DNA from: Lysinibacillus sp. KCTC 33748
GTDB lineage: Bacteria; Bacillota; Bacilli; Bacillales_A; Planococcaceae
DNA length: 64,000 bases
Assembly (NCBI RefSeq): GCF_002237755.1
Contig: NZ_MWSJ01000007.1
Location: forward strand, 112,418-176,417
Direction: 5' to 3'
In this document: piece by piece, positions 26,334-35,494 of the stretch
Numbering within the stretch: position 1 is the first letter of the stretch
How the letters are laid out: every line of letters begins with the position of its first letter
Program-made: the position numbers and the translations under genes
The notes under the pieces: model-generated
What the model was told of the DNA's origin: nothing
The model's input: only the letters and a program-made list of their open reading frames with translations
The model's database searches: none

Positions 26334-27512
26334 TTAATCTGTCACTGTTTTATTCTTTCGTAAAGGATAATCATAGATAAGGCATGGAATTATCGCAAGC
26401 AATACAATAATTACTAGTATTAATACAAGTGCAATCATGCCAAACTGATCGACCATAATACCACCAAATAATGGGCCAATCATACGACCTGTTGTTGCTG
26501 CACTATTAATAATCCCTTGATAAAAGCCCTGACGCCCTTTTGGTGCAAGTTGATTGGCGATTGTAGGTAAGACAGGTGTATAAAACATTTCACCAAAAGT
26601 TAGCACAACCATTGCTGCTCCAAACATTTTAAAATCACTTGCAAACGCAATGATGCCAAAGGATATCGCGATCAGTGTAACGCCAAACACTAATTGACGC
26701 TTCAAATTATTTTCCCAGCGTTTCACTAGCGGCGCAATTAGCGGTTGCCCTAAAACGATAAGTAAGCCATTAATAGTCCAAAGTAGACTGTACTGTTTCA
26801 ATCCTAATCCTAGATCTTGTGTATAGGAAGAGATAGTCGCACTCCATTGTGAATAAGCTACCCAGCATAGTACAGAGGAAGAACTTATAATTAATAATGC
26901 ATAAAACGGTGCTTTATTGATTATTCGCTTACTTTCACTCACGACATTTTTCGGTGCAATGCTTCCCTCTTCAAATCGTTTAAAAGTAAAAAATGCTATA
27001 AAAAAGAACAAAATATACATGGCTAAGTTGACCTTAAAGACGTAGTCAAATTGGTAAGCAGCAACAACACCGGCAAGTGCAGGACCAATTGCTACTCCTA
27101 AATTTTGAGCTAAATAAATTGCGTTAAAAGCTTTTCGTCCACCCTCCGGCCACGCAGTTCCAGCTAAAGCAAACATCCCTGGGAATACAATACCCCCACT
27201 AAAGCCGAGTATCGTTAAAATCCACACATAATGTGGCCAGCCGTGCCAAATCGTTAAAGCTATTAATGAGGCAATCGTCAAAAGAATGCCAAACATTGTT
27301 GATTTATAGCCACCTATTCTATCAAATAAGTAACCACCTAAGAGATTCCCTAATACACCAGCAGCAGAATTCAACATCAACACAAAGCCAGCCATCGCAA
27401 GTGACTTCCCTAAATAATCGTGCATATAAATGGCGTTTAAAGGCCATAAAAAAGAGTTGCCCGTCGTATTCACAAGCATTCCGATAATTAAAAACCAAAC
27501 ACTTTTTGGCAT
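26334..27512 (-). CDS. MFS transporter
   Basis: A 392-residue, 12-segment MFS protein with a motif-A-like loop GGYLFDRIGGYKS after segment 2 and a second half containing a FGEMFYTPVLPTIANQLAP segment. It resembles the B. subtilis YttB/multidrug-type exporters in length and pattern; the substrate is unknown. A GGAGGACATTCT ribosome site precedes the ATG. It is monocistronic, divergent from ytqA, with its own terminator. Confidence 0.8.
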   Translation of the reverse strand: MPKSVWFLIIGMLVNTTGNSFLWPLNAIYMHDYLGKSLAMAGFVLMLNSAAGVLGNLLGGYLFDRIGGYKSTMFGILLTIASLIALTIWHGWPHYVWILTILGFSGGIVFPGMFALAGTAWPEGGRKAFNAIYLAQNLGVAIGPALAGVVAAYQFDYVFKVNLAMYILFFFIAFFTFKRFEEGSIAPKNVVSESKRIINKAPFYALLIISSSSVLCWVAYSQWSATISSYTQDLGLGLKQYSLLWTINGLLIVLGQPLIAPLVKRWENNLKRQLVFGVTLIAISFGIIAFASDFKMFGAAMVVLTFGEMFYTPVLPTIANQLAPKGRQGFYQGIINSAATTGRMIGPLFGGIMVDQFGMIALVLILVIIVLLAIIPCLIYDYPLRKNKTVTD

Positions 27513-27772
27513 AGAATGTCCTCCATTATTTCGCTACTCTAAATAGTTAGTTTATGTTTAAACATACAAAAGCACAAGAAAAATAAATTTACTCTTTTTA
27601 CATATGCTTTAGAATATTTTTTGTGTAGTTTTTCGGGGCCTCCCGGTGGTTTACGACGGTCGATGTACTTTCCGCATGCCTTCTCTCATAGTACATCCAC
27701 ATATTATTAAATTCTCCCTCATGACGGAAACACCAGCACGTGATAAAATATAGTGTTAGAGGAGTGAAATAA

Positions 27773-28729
27773 ATGACAGAAACAAACTTTCCTTTTCCAT
27801 CAGACGGGAAGAGGTATTATACATGGAATCGCTATTTACGTGAGCAATTTGGCCATAAAGTATTTAAAGTAGCACTAGACGCAGGCTTTGACTGCCCAAA
27901 TCGTGATGGTACAGTTGCCTTTGGCGGTTGTACGTTCTGTAGTGCTGCAGGTTCAGGTGATTTTGCTGGCAACAAAGTTGATCCTATCGAGGTGCAATTT
28001 GCTGAAATACGCGACAAAATGCATCAAAAATGGAAGGATGGCAAATACATGGCTTACTTCCAAGCGTATACAAATACACATGCACCGCTACCAGTATTAA
28101 AAGAAAAATTTGAAGCTGCATTAGCCCAAGAAGGGGTTGTTGGATTATCTATCGCAACACGCCCTGATTGTCTGCCAGACGATGTAGTTGAATATTTAGC
28201 TGAATTAAATGAGCGTACCTATTTATGGATTGAATTAGGACTTCAAACTGTACATGAAAAAACAGCCAATCTTATCAACCGTGCCCACGATTATGCAACA
28301 TATGTGGAAGGTGTTGAAAAGTTACGAAAACACGGTATTCGTGTATGCTCGCACATTATTAACGGTCTTCCTCTCGAAGACTCTGACATGATGATGGAAA
28401 CTGCTCGTGAAGTCGCGAAGCTTGATGTACAAGGTATTAAAATCCATTTACTGCATCTTTTAAAAGGTACTCCAATGGTTAAGCAATACGAAAAAGGAAT
28501 GTTAGAATTTTTAGATCAAGATGTTTATACAAAGCTTGTAGCCGATCAACTTGAAATTCTACCACCAGATATGGTTATTCACCGAATTACAGGCGATGGA
28601 CCAATCGATTTAATGATTGGCCCGATGTGGAGTGTTAATAAATGGGAAGTATTAAACGGAATTGATGCTGAGCTTGAACGCCGTGGAAGCTGGCAAGGAA
28701 AATTTTATAAAGCTGAGGATGACAAATGA
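27773..28729 (+). CDS. ytqA: Radical SAM protein YtqA (TIGR01212 type)
   Basis: A 318-residue radical SAM enzyme. The iron-sulfur cluster cysteines are in CPNRDGTVAFGGCTFC, a C-x10-C-x2-C-like spacing typical of this subgroup rather than CxxxCxxC. A conserved YFQAYTNTHAP follows. Related to the Elp3-type radical SAM core; its substrate is unknown, with tRNA modification a reasonable guess from the partner gene. The ytqB start overlaps its stop (ATGA), so the two are coupled, as in B. subtilis. The start has an AGAGGAG site. Confidence 0.88.
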   Translation: MTETNFPFPSDGKRYYTWNRYLREQFGHKVFKVALDAGFDCPNRDGTVAFGGCTFCSAAGSGDFAGNKVDPIEVQFAEIRDKMHQKWKDGKYMAYFQAYTNTHAPLPVLKEKFEAALAQEGVVGLSIATRPDCLPDDVVEYLAELNERTYLWIELGLQTVHEKTANLINRAHDYATYVEGVEKLRKHGIRVCSHIINGLPLEDSDMMMETAREVAKLDVQGIKIHLLHLLKGTPMVKQYEKGMLEFLDQDVYTKLVADQLEILPPDMVIHRITGDGPIDLMIGPMWSVNKWEVLNGIDAELERRGSWQGKFYKAEDDK

Positions 28730-29304
28730 AGCTACAACGCGTTTTACAATATGCCCAACAGCTAATAAAAGATACTGTTGTAGAGGGCGACACTGTAGTG
28801 GATGCCACAGCTGGAAATGGCCACGACACATTGTTTCTAGCACAGCTTGTCGGTGATGAAGGACAAGTATACGCCTTTGATGTTCAAAAGAGCGCTGTTG
28901 ATGCCACTCTCCATCGCCTTTTAGACAATGGTTTAGAGCATCGTGCGCTTGTTTTACATAGAGGGCATGAAGAAGTAGTCAACTATGTCCACAAACCAGT
29001 CGCAGCTGCAATTTTTAATCTTGGTTATTTGCCTGGTAGCGATCACGACATCATTACACAGCCAAATACGACGATACAAGCAATTGATAATTTGCTTAAG
29101 ATGCTAAAAATCGGTGGTCTTATTGTCCTTGTCATTTATCATGGTCATCCAGGTGGGAAGGAAGAACGAGATGCTGTGATAGACTATGTCAGTCAACTTC
29201 CCCAAAAGTATGTACATGTATTAAAATACGAGTTTCTAAATCAACAAAATGATCCACCTTTTGTAATTGCTTTAGAAAAAATGAAAGATTACTCGTTAAG
29301 CTAA
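28726..29304 (+). CDS. ytqB: SAM-dependent methyltransferase YtqB
   Basis: A 192-residue class I methyltransferase. The SAM-binding motif I is VVDATAGNGHDTLFLA near 24-39, followed by VYAFDVQ (motif II acidic residue). FNLGYLPGSDH is the family's catalytic motif IV. YtqB-type enzymes are rRNA/tRNA-methyltransferase-like. The start codon overlaps the ytqA stop by four bases. A strong terminator follows. Confidence 0.88.
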   Translation: MKLQRVLQYAQQLIKDTVVEGDTVVDATAGNGHDTLFLAQLVGDEGQVYAFDVQKSAVDATLHRLLDNGLEHRALVLHRGHEEVVNYVHKPVAAAIFNLGYLPGSDHDIITQPNTTIQAIDNLLKMLKIGGLIVLVIYHGHPGGKEERDAVIDYVSQLPQKYVHVLKYEFLNQQNDPPFVIALEKMKDYSLS

Positions 29305-29330
29305 ATAGATCGTTTTAATATTCATTTATT

Positions 29331-29372
29331 TAAGGCATGATTCCGATACCGTATTGGAATCATGCCTTTTAA
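29331..29372 (+). terminator. Terminator of ytqAB
   Basis: Stem AAGGCATGATTCC / GGAATCATGCCTT and a T run. Confidence 0.9.
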
Positions 29373-29377
29373 TTTTG

Positions 29378-29445
29378 AAACCCCCTGCTGTGTAGGGGGT
29401 TTTCAAAGAATATAAGAAAATATCCCCCGATGGCGCGGGGGATAT
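29378..29445. terminator. Two further strong GC hairpins before sodA
   Basis: AACCCCCTGCTGTGTAGGGGGTT (arms only 7-9 bases) at 29378-29403 and TATCCCCCG / CGGGGGATA at 29421-29444. The second is followed on the minus strand by ATTTTC and could end the sodA transcript. Three hairpins in 115 bases is unusually dense. Confidence 0.6.
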
Positions 29446-29500
29446 GGAGGAGTACTTAACTTTACTTTCATGTCAAATTACCTTAATTAACTTAGCTTAG

Positions 29501-30135
29501 TTAGATTTTAAAAGTGTTTATTGTTTCCCTTGCATTCACATATCGTTGATTGACTTTGTCCCAATCAACTGTATTCCACCAATTCGTAACAAACTCAGGT
29601 CGGCGATTTTGATATTTCAAATAATATGCATGCTCCCAAACATCAATAACGAGTAGAGGGATTTTCCCCTCTTTTAAAGGCGTGTCTTGGTTAGCTGTAC
29701 TCATAATGGTCAATTGCTCGCCATCTAGCACTAGCCATCCATATCCACTTCCAAAGCGTGAAATTGCCGCTTTAGAAAGCTGATCTTGAAAATTATCAAT
29801 GTTTTAAAATAATAATCGATCGCCTTTCCAATATCAGCAGTTGCCTCACCACCACCATTAGGACTCATCAATTCCCAAAATAAACTGTGGCAATAGTGTC
29901 CCCCACCATTATTTTGCACGGCTGTTTGAATGTCCGTTGGAAGCTCATCAAGATTTCTTAATAAATCTTCCAATGACTGATCTTCTAAATCCTTATGACC
30001 TTCTAATGCCACATTTAAATTATTTACATACGTAGCATGATGCTTAGAATGATGAATTTCTAACGTTCTAGCATCAATAAATGGCTCCAACTGATCATAA
30101 TCATATGAAAGTTTCGGTAAATGGAACACAGTCAA
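29501..30135 (-). pseudogene. sodA: Superoxide dismutase (Mn/Fe), frameshifted
   Basis: The N-terminal part (from TTG 30135, with GGGAGGTG upstream) reads MTVFHLPKLSYDYDQLEPF and includes metal ligands in LEIHHSKHHATYV and GGGHYCHSLFWELMSP. After AIDYYFK the frame is lost at a run of four A near 29805; one more A restores IDNFQDQLSKAAISRFGSGY and joins the C-terminal part with ligands in VIDVWEHAYYLKYQN. Corrected length is about 211 residues, normal for SodA. Either a single-base deletion inactivated the gene or a homopolymer was misread. Mn versus Fe cannot be told. Confidence 0.85.
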
Positions 30136-30688
30136 TTTTTCACCTCCCCCAAAAAAGTTTCTTAAAGGAAAAATAATTTCCTTATGACAAAATATACCTT
30201 CTTTTTCTATTGCCGTCAACAGAAATTTTATTTTCTTTTATAGCTCTTCACCGAAATATGTAAACGACTGCACAGGATACAAGAGCAGATTTTAGTATTA
30301 TTCTTTTTTTATGGCTCATCACCAAAAATTGTGCATGACATTTATTAAAACATATACTTTGTATAGTAAGTTGATCTTCGTTACGGCTGAGCGACTCCTC
30401 GGGGACTAGCAATAGAGGAATGAGAGTGAAGCTGGAGGGAAACGAAGGCTAAAAGCATCATGTCCTGTGATAACGCCTTCGTGACCAACATCCTGCTACT
30501 GCCGCTTCGTTGGCACTACGCTTTCGCGCAAAAAACACGACGCACCCAGGAAGCTTTGCTCTGTGCGAAAGCGTAGCGACAGCAACAACAAATGTTTCCT
30601 GTAGCGAAAGCAAAGCGGCAGCTACAAAGCGCCCAGCCGGAACAGAAATCAACCACACGTTATGGTGCTGAGCCTTTTTTAAAGAAAA
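30136..30688. other. Intergenic gap dominated by a repeat
   Basis: About 550 bases: the sodA upstream region (30136-30312), then the large repeat copy at 30313-30674. No gene is supported; frames inside follow the repeat. Confidence 0.5.
30313..30674. repeat. Dispersed MITE-like repeat, full copy 4 (362 bp)
   Basis: Terminal inverted repeats GGCTCATCACCA / TGGTGCTGAGCC. Subterminal ends are GTTGATCTTCGTTACGGCTG (30370 on) and, inverted, CCCAGCCGGAACAGAAATCA (to 30653). Inside lies a hairpin CGAAGGC / GCCTTCG (30443-30449, 30475-30481) with an inner ATCA-TGTCCTG-TGAT, then GCGAAAGCGTAGCGACAGC blocks. The same order recurs inverted at 47747-48035. Confidence 0.8.
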
Positions 30689-30731
30689 CAAAAAAAGCTA
30701 TCTAATAGAATCTTTCAATCTATTAGATAGC
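30689..30731 (-). terminator. Terminator of the alanine/glycine symporter gene
   Basis: Stem GCTATCTAATAGA / TCTATTAGATAGC, with seven T following on the minus strand. Confidence 0.9.
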
Positions 30732-30749
30732 TTCCTATCTTATTATCTA

Positions 30750-32258
30750 TTATTTATTTTTACGTTTTTCATTATAATCAATCCAGAAATCTGCACCTTT
30801 AATTCCTAGTTTACGAGGATCAAAAACAGGATCTTTTCCTTCTTTTTTCTGCTTCTCATAGTCCTTTAATGCGACTATAGCAGGCTTCATAATAATTAAA
30901 ATCGCTATAACGTTAATCCAAACCATTAGTCCTAATCCAACATCCCCCATAGCCCAAGCAAGGTCGGAAGTACGGATAGTACCGTAAAACGCAGCAATTA
31001 AAATTGCAAATTTAGCTAGCCAAATGACGACCTTCTCTGTAGTTCCTGAGAATAAATAAGCCACATTTGTTTCGGCAATGTAGTAGTATGCCATAATCGT
31101 CGTGAAAGCAAAGAAGAATAATGCGATCGCTACGAATGGTCCACCAAAGCCTGGTAATGAAGAGTCAACTGCATATTGTGTATATGCTGCACCTTCTTTA
31201 ATACTTTTCGCAAATGTTATTTGCTCATCTCCAGTTAATCCACCTTTATTGAAATCACCAACATAAACATATGAATCAGTGCCTTCTGCAGCTTTTTCAT
31301 CCTGTACATTGTACATGCCAGTAAATAAAATCATAAACGCAGTAGCTGAACAAATTAATAATGTATCAATGTATACAGAAGCTGCTTGCACGATACCTTG
31401 TTTAGCAGGGTGTGATACTTCTGCTGCTGCAGCCGGATGCGCACCTGTCCCTTGCCCTGCCTCATTTGAATAAATACCACGTTTAACCCCCCATGCAATA
31501 GCGGAGCCAACAATACCACCGAAGATTTCTTGCGCACCAAATGCACTAGAAAAAATTAATGAAAATACAGCTGGTACTTCTTTAATATTCATTGAGATAA
31601 TGACAATGGCCATAAGAATATATGCTAATGCCATAAACGGTACAATGATCTGTGCAGCATTGGCAATCCATTTTACCCCACCGATAATAATAGTACCTAA
31701 TAATACAACAATAATAAGTCCTGTAATCCAAGTGTCAACAGAGAAAGCGTTTTCAACTGCTGTCGCAATTGCATTCGATTGAACACCCGGCATCAACACT
31801 AACATGGCAGCTAATGCGGCAACAGCGAAAATAACTGCAAACCATTTTTGCCCCATTCCCTTTTCTATGTAAAACGCTGGACCACCACGATATTCTGTAT
31901 CTTTCTCTTCTTTATAAATTTGAGCTAATGTCGACTCAACATAAGCAGTTGCCGCACCGATAAAGGCGATTGCCCACATCCAAAAAACAGCACCAGGTCC
32001 CCCCATCCCGATTGCTGTAGCTGTACCGGCAATATTACCTGTACCTACGCGACCAGATAATGCAATAGACATTGCTTGGAAAGATGAAATCCCCTTTTCC
32101 GATTTTTCGCCTTTAAACATTAAAACAAACATATCTTTAATGTGTCTTACTTGTAGGAACCTCGTAATGATTGAAAAGAAGAGCCCAATTAACAAAATGC
32201 CATAAATAAACCACGGTCCCCATAAAATCTCATTCATTTTCCCAACAATTGCTTCCAT
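30750..32258 (-). CDS. Sodium:alanine/glycine symporter (AGCS family)
   Basis: A 502-residue protein with about 11 membrane segments, typical of the alanine/glycine:cation symporter family. The signature region SIALSGRVGTGNIAGTATAI near 65-84 and GVKRGIYSNEAGQGTGAHPA in the middle are the ion/substrate-binding motifs. It imports alanine or glycine with sodium. Several paralogues exist in Bacilli (AlsT, GlnT, YrbD), so I give no symbol. GGAGGGG precedes the ATG; monocistronic. Confidence 0.9.
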   Translation of the reverse strand: MEAIVGKMNEILWGPWFIYGILLIGLFFSIITRFLQVRHIKDMFVLMFKGEKSEKGISSFQAMSIALSGRVGTGNIAGTATAIGMGGPGAVFWMWAIAFIGAATAYVESTLAQIYKEEKDTEYRGGPAFYIEKGMGQKWFAVIFAVAALAAMLVLMPGVQSNAIATAVENAFSVDTWITGLIIVVLLGTIIIGGVKWIANAAQIIVPFMALAYILMAIVIISMNIKEVPAVFSLIFSSAFGAQEIFGGIVGSAIAWGVKRGIYSNEAGQGTGAHPAAAAEVSHPAKQGIVQAASVYIDTLLICSATAFMILFTGMYNVQDEKAAEGTDSYVYVGDFNKGGLTGDEQITFAKSIKEGAAYTQYAVDSSLPGFGGPFVAIALFFFAFTTIMAYYYIAETNVAYLFSGTTEKVVIWLAKFAILIAAFYGTIRTSDLAWAMGDVGLGLMVWINVIAILIIMKPAIVALKDYEKQKKEGKDPVFDPRKLGIKGADFWIDYNEKRKNK

Positions 32259-32384
32259 TTTACCCCTCCAATTTGAAAAATATTACTTTGAGTCATTATA
32301 GTATTACACTTTTCAGAAAATTACAACATTATATTTAAGTAACAAAAAGTTAGTATTTTTCTAGTTAATTGGAGAGGTCATTCA

Positions 32385-33191
32385 CTACTTAATTATATAG
32401 CCAATGTTTCGAAGAGCATTATTAATAAAATCACGTATATAAACAAAAATCTCGTCACGCTCTACTTCATGAAATAGATTATGATAACTGTTTGCCCATT
32501 CTTTAAATTGAAACTCTGTAAAGTCCTGCAGATGAAGCCAATTACGAGTTTGTTTAGTTTCAGTAATATTATCTTTTTCAGCTGTCATCACTAACATAGG
32601 TCTATTAGGGAATTCTGCCTTAGGCAATAACACTATATTACGCATCATTTGCTGTAGTTCTCGATACCATTTCACTGAAACAACTGACGAAAAAGGCACT
32701 TCATCCTTCATCTCATCTCTACCTTCTACACTGCGCGTTAATGATTCTATAGTAATTTCATGAGTCAGCTTCACATTTGCAGTCAGGGCACTTAAACTAG
32801 TTAAAGCATTTGATAGTTTACCTGGCAGTAGCTTTAAATGAAGCCATGGTGAGGTTAAAATAATTCCTGCGCATTCATATTTTCTTTTTTGCATGGTATG
32901 TAGTAATAGTGTCGCACCAAGCCCATGCCCTATTAAAAAGACAGGTAGATTATACGAAAAAGCATTCTCGATTAAATGCCTAGTATATTTGTTGTATTCT
33001 TTAAAATCTTCATCGTGAACATTTGAAAACCCTTTATTCACTCCATGATTAGGTAAATCCCCCATGACTATGTGGAAGCCTTCCAATCTTAATTTTTCTA
33101 TAAGCCATGCATACCAGCGGTGATTTTCATATGCCCCATGAAGAATTGCAACCACAGCCTTTGCTTGTCCATCAGCTTCCCATTTCCACAT
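32385..33191 (-). CDS. YtpA-like alpha/beta hydrolase lacking the serine nucleophile
   Basis: A 268-residue alpha/beta-hydrolase fold protein closely resembling B. subtilis YtpA (a lysophospholipase linked to bacilysocin) along its whole length: HGAYENHRWYAWLIEKL, VMGDLPNHG, SVKWYREL. The nucleophile elbow, GHSMGG in relatives, reads GHGLGA here, with a GGG codon for the catalytic serine position. The acid (AEKDNIT) and histidine (SYHNLFHE) are kept. As read it should not be a serine hydrolase; it may be binding-only or use another chemistry. Position next to ytoA and metK fits YtpA. Confidence 0.8.
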   Translation of the reverse strand: MWKWEADGQAKAVVAILHGAYENHRWYAWLIEKLRLEGFHIVMGDLPNHGVNKGFSNVHDEDFKEYNKYTRHLIENAFSYNLPVFLIGHGLGATLLLHTMQKRKYECAGIILTSPWLHLKLLPGKLSNALTSLSALTANVKLTHEITIESLTRSVEGRDEMKDEVPFSSVVSVKWYRELQQMMRNIVLLPKAEFPNRPMLVMTAEKDNITETKQTRNWLHLQDFTEFQFKEWANSYHNLFHEVERDEIFVYIRDFINNALRNIGYIIK

Positions 33192-33327
33192 TTCACATAG
33201 TCCTCCTAAAAAAATAATTACACAATGATTATAACGGAATATCTAGCTCATTTTAATTTAATATTTCCATCAAGTTGCGTATTTGATACGATAATATTAC
33301 ATCATAGAAAGAAAAGAGGCGATTCTC

Positions 33328-33849
33328 ATGATCTATCCATTTAAAGGGAAAACACCCAATATTGATCCATCAGTATTTATTGCCGATTATGCAACCGTTA
33401 CTGGTGACGTAACAATAGGTGCTGAAACAACTATTTGGTTTAACACAGTTATTCGAGGGGACGTATCACCGACAATTATCGGAAAAAGAGTTAGTATTCA
33501 AGACCTCTGTTGCTTACATCAAAGCCCTAAATATCCACTAATTATCGAAGATGAGGTAACAGTCGGACATCAAGTAACTTTACATAGCTGTACGATTCGT
33601 AAAAAAGCCTTAATAGGTATGGGCTCTATCATATTAGACGGAGCGGAGATTGGAGAGGGTGCATTTATTGGGGCAGGTAGCCTTGTTCCTCCAGGCAAAG
33701 TCATTCCTCCAAATAGCTTAGCATTAGGGCGTCCCGCAAAAGTTGTAAGAGAATTAAACGATGAAGATAAAGAAGATATGGAACGCATCATACATGAATA
33801 TGTAGAAAAAGGCCAATACTATAAATCTCTTCAACCAAAAAATAAATAG
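33328..33849 (+). CDS. ytoA: Gamma-carbonic anhydrase family protein YtoA
   Basis: A 173-residue left-handed beta-helix protein. Hexapeptide repeats (VTIGAETTIWFNTVIRGD, VGHQVTLHSCTI, LIGMGSIILDGAEIGEGAFI) run through residues 20-135. Zinc-type histidines occur in CCLHQSPK and VGHQVTLHSC. Family members bind metal and some are carbonic anhydrases; activity of YtoA has not been shown to my knowledge. The start has an AGAGGCGA site. It is divergent from the YtpA-like gene and convergent with metK. Confidence 0.85.
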   Translation: MIYPFKGKTPNIDPSVFIADYATVTGDVTIGAETTIWFNTVIRGDVSPTIIGKRVSIQDLCCLHQSPKYPLIIEDEVTVGHQVTLHSCTIRKKALIGMGSIILDGAEIGEGAFIGAGSLVPPGKVIPPNSLALGRPAKVVRELNDEDKEDMERIIHEYVEKGQYYKSLQPKNK

Positions 33850-33932
33850 TTATTTCAACTTAATCAAAGCAGCTCCACGTTTGCTTGGACAACCTAGCCA
33901 TACACGATTATATATGGAGTTTTTTTTAGTAT

Positions 33933-33975
33933 AAAAACAGTGAAAGGGGCAATAGCATGTAGAGCCCCTTTCTGT
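33933..33975 (-). terminator. Terminator of metK
   Basis: Stem GAAAGGGGC / GCCCCTTTC followed by GTTTTTAT on the minus strand. Confidence 0.8.
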
Positions 33976-34027
33976 AATAGTATCTTAAAATATTGGTCCA
34001 GCTACTTTATTACTTTAGCTGAATAGT

Positions 34028-35224
34028 TTATAAACCTGCTTTTTCTTGTAATGCGTCTGCTTTGTCTGTTTGTTCCCAAGGTACATTTAAATCTGTACGA
34101 CCAAAGTGACCATATGCTGCAGTTTGCTTATAAATTGGGCGACGAAGGTTAAGCATTTTAATAATCCCTGCTGGGCGTAGGTCAAATAGCTCACGTACCC
34201 ATTTTACAATTTCACTTTCCGTAACTTTTCCTGTCCCGAATGTATCAACAGCAATAGATACAGGTTGAGCAACACCAATCGCATAAGCTAGTTGTACTTC
34301 AGCTCGATCTGCTAAACCAGCTGCTACGATATTTTTTGCCACATAGCGGGCTGCATATGCCGCTGAACGGTCTACCTTAGTTGCATCCTTACCAGAGAAA
34401 GCACCACCACCATGACGGGCATAGCCACCGTATGTATCAACGATGATTTTACGTCCAGTTAGACCAGCATCTCCTTTTGGACCACCAATTACGAATCGAC
34501 CAGTTGGGTTGATGAAATATTTAGTCTCGGCATCTAATAATTCACTTGGAACAACTGGAGCAATAACAAATTCTTTTAAGTCTGCTTGAATTTGCTCAAG
34601 TGTAGCTTCTTCATCATGCTGTGTAGAAATGACAATCGTATCAACGCGCACTGGTACATTGTTTTCATCATATTCAATTGTCACTTGTGTTTTTCCGTCT
34701 GGACGTAAATAACCTAGTTCACCAGATTTACGTACTTCCGTTAAGCGACGAGCCAATTTATGCGCTAAACTAATTGGTAATGGCATAAGCTCTGGTGTTT
34801 CGTTACATGCATAACCGAACATTAAACCTTGGTCACCTGCGCCAATTGCTTCAATGTCAGCGTCTGTCATAGAGCCTTCACGTGCCTCTAATGCTTGGTC
34901 AACACCTTGAGCAATATCAGGTGATTGTTCACCAATAGCAACAAGTACCGCTAGATTTTCAGCATCAAAACCATATTTCCCACGTGTATAACCGATTTCT
35001 GCTACAGTATCACGAACGATACCTTTAATGTCTACATAAGTAGAGGTAGTAATTTCTCCTGCTACTAGTACTAAACCAGTTGTTACTGTTGTTTCACACG
35101 CTACACGTGCGTTTGGATCTTCTGCTAAAATAGCATCTAAAATGGCATCCGAGATTTGATCACATATTTTGTCTGGATGTCCTTCTGTTACACTCTCTGA
35201 TGTAAACAGTCGACGTTTTGTCAT
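34028..35224 (-). CDS. metK: S-adenosylmethionine synthetase
   Basis: A 398-residue enzyme, full length. Motifs: [15 protein letters not shown] at 13-27 (catalytic H16), [12 protein letters not shown] near 118-129, [19 protein letters not shown] in the middle, and the glycine-rich phosphate loop GGGAFSGKD. It forms SAM from methionine and ATP in the cytoplasm. AGGAGG precedes the ATG. Controlled by an S-box riboswitch whose terminator lies about 270 bases upstream; dispersed-repeat fragments fill part of that interval. Confidence 0.97.
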   Translation of the reverse strand: MTKRRLFTSESVTEGHPDKICDQISDAILDAILAEDPNARVACETTVTTGLVLVAGEITTSTYVDIKGIVRDTVAEIGYTRGKYGFDAENLAVLVAIGEQSPDIAQGVDQALEAREGSMTDADIEAIGAGDQGLMFGYACNETPELMPLPISLAHKLARRLTEVRKSGELGYLRPDGKTQVTIEYDENNVPVRVDTIVISTQHDEEATLEQIQADLKEFVIAPVVPSELLDAETKYFINPTGRFVIGGPKGDAGLTGRKIIVDTYGGYARHGGGAFSGKDATKVDRSAAYAARYVAKNIVAAGLADRAEVQLAYAIGVAQPVSIAVDTFGTGKVTESEIVKWVRELFDLRPAGIIKMLNLRRPIYKQTAAYGHFGRTDLNVPWEQTDKADALQEKAGL

Positions 35225-35321
35225 TTGGTTTTCCTCCTATTACTTTTACAAATAATATTTGCGAATTAATACGGTACTCATTACCCATGTCAAGCCCGCT
35301 CCTATAGATTGAACTCTAAAG

Positions 35322-35405
35322 CAGTTGTTGCTGTCGCTACGTTTGCACTGCGCTTTCGTACAAAAAAACAACTGTTGCTGTCGTTTCACTTTCGCACAAA
35401 AAACA
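35322..35405. repeat. Dispersed repeat fragments in the metK leader
   Basis: Two blocks of GTTGTTGCTGTCGCTACG / CGCTTTCG(T)ACAAAA type, inverted relative to the GCGAAAGCGTAGCGACAGC blocks elsewhere. They sit between the riboswitch terminator and the metK start. Confidence 0.6.
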
Positions 35406-35494
35406 ACTACTACTTTTAACACGAGGTTTTCGAAAGATCCGTCATTATAATAAGGAAAGGACTATATACTTACCTTTATATTCGTTTTTAACAA

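Noticed and set aside
30458..30691. 77-codon open frame
   Set aside because: It lies wholly inside the dispersed repeat, has no ribosome site and repeats the same frame patterns as the other copies.
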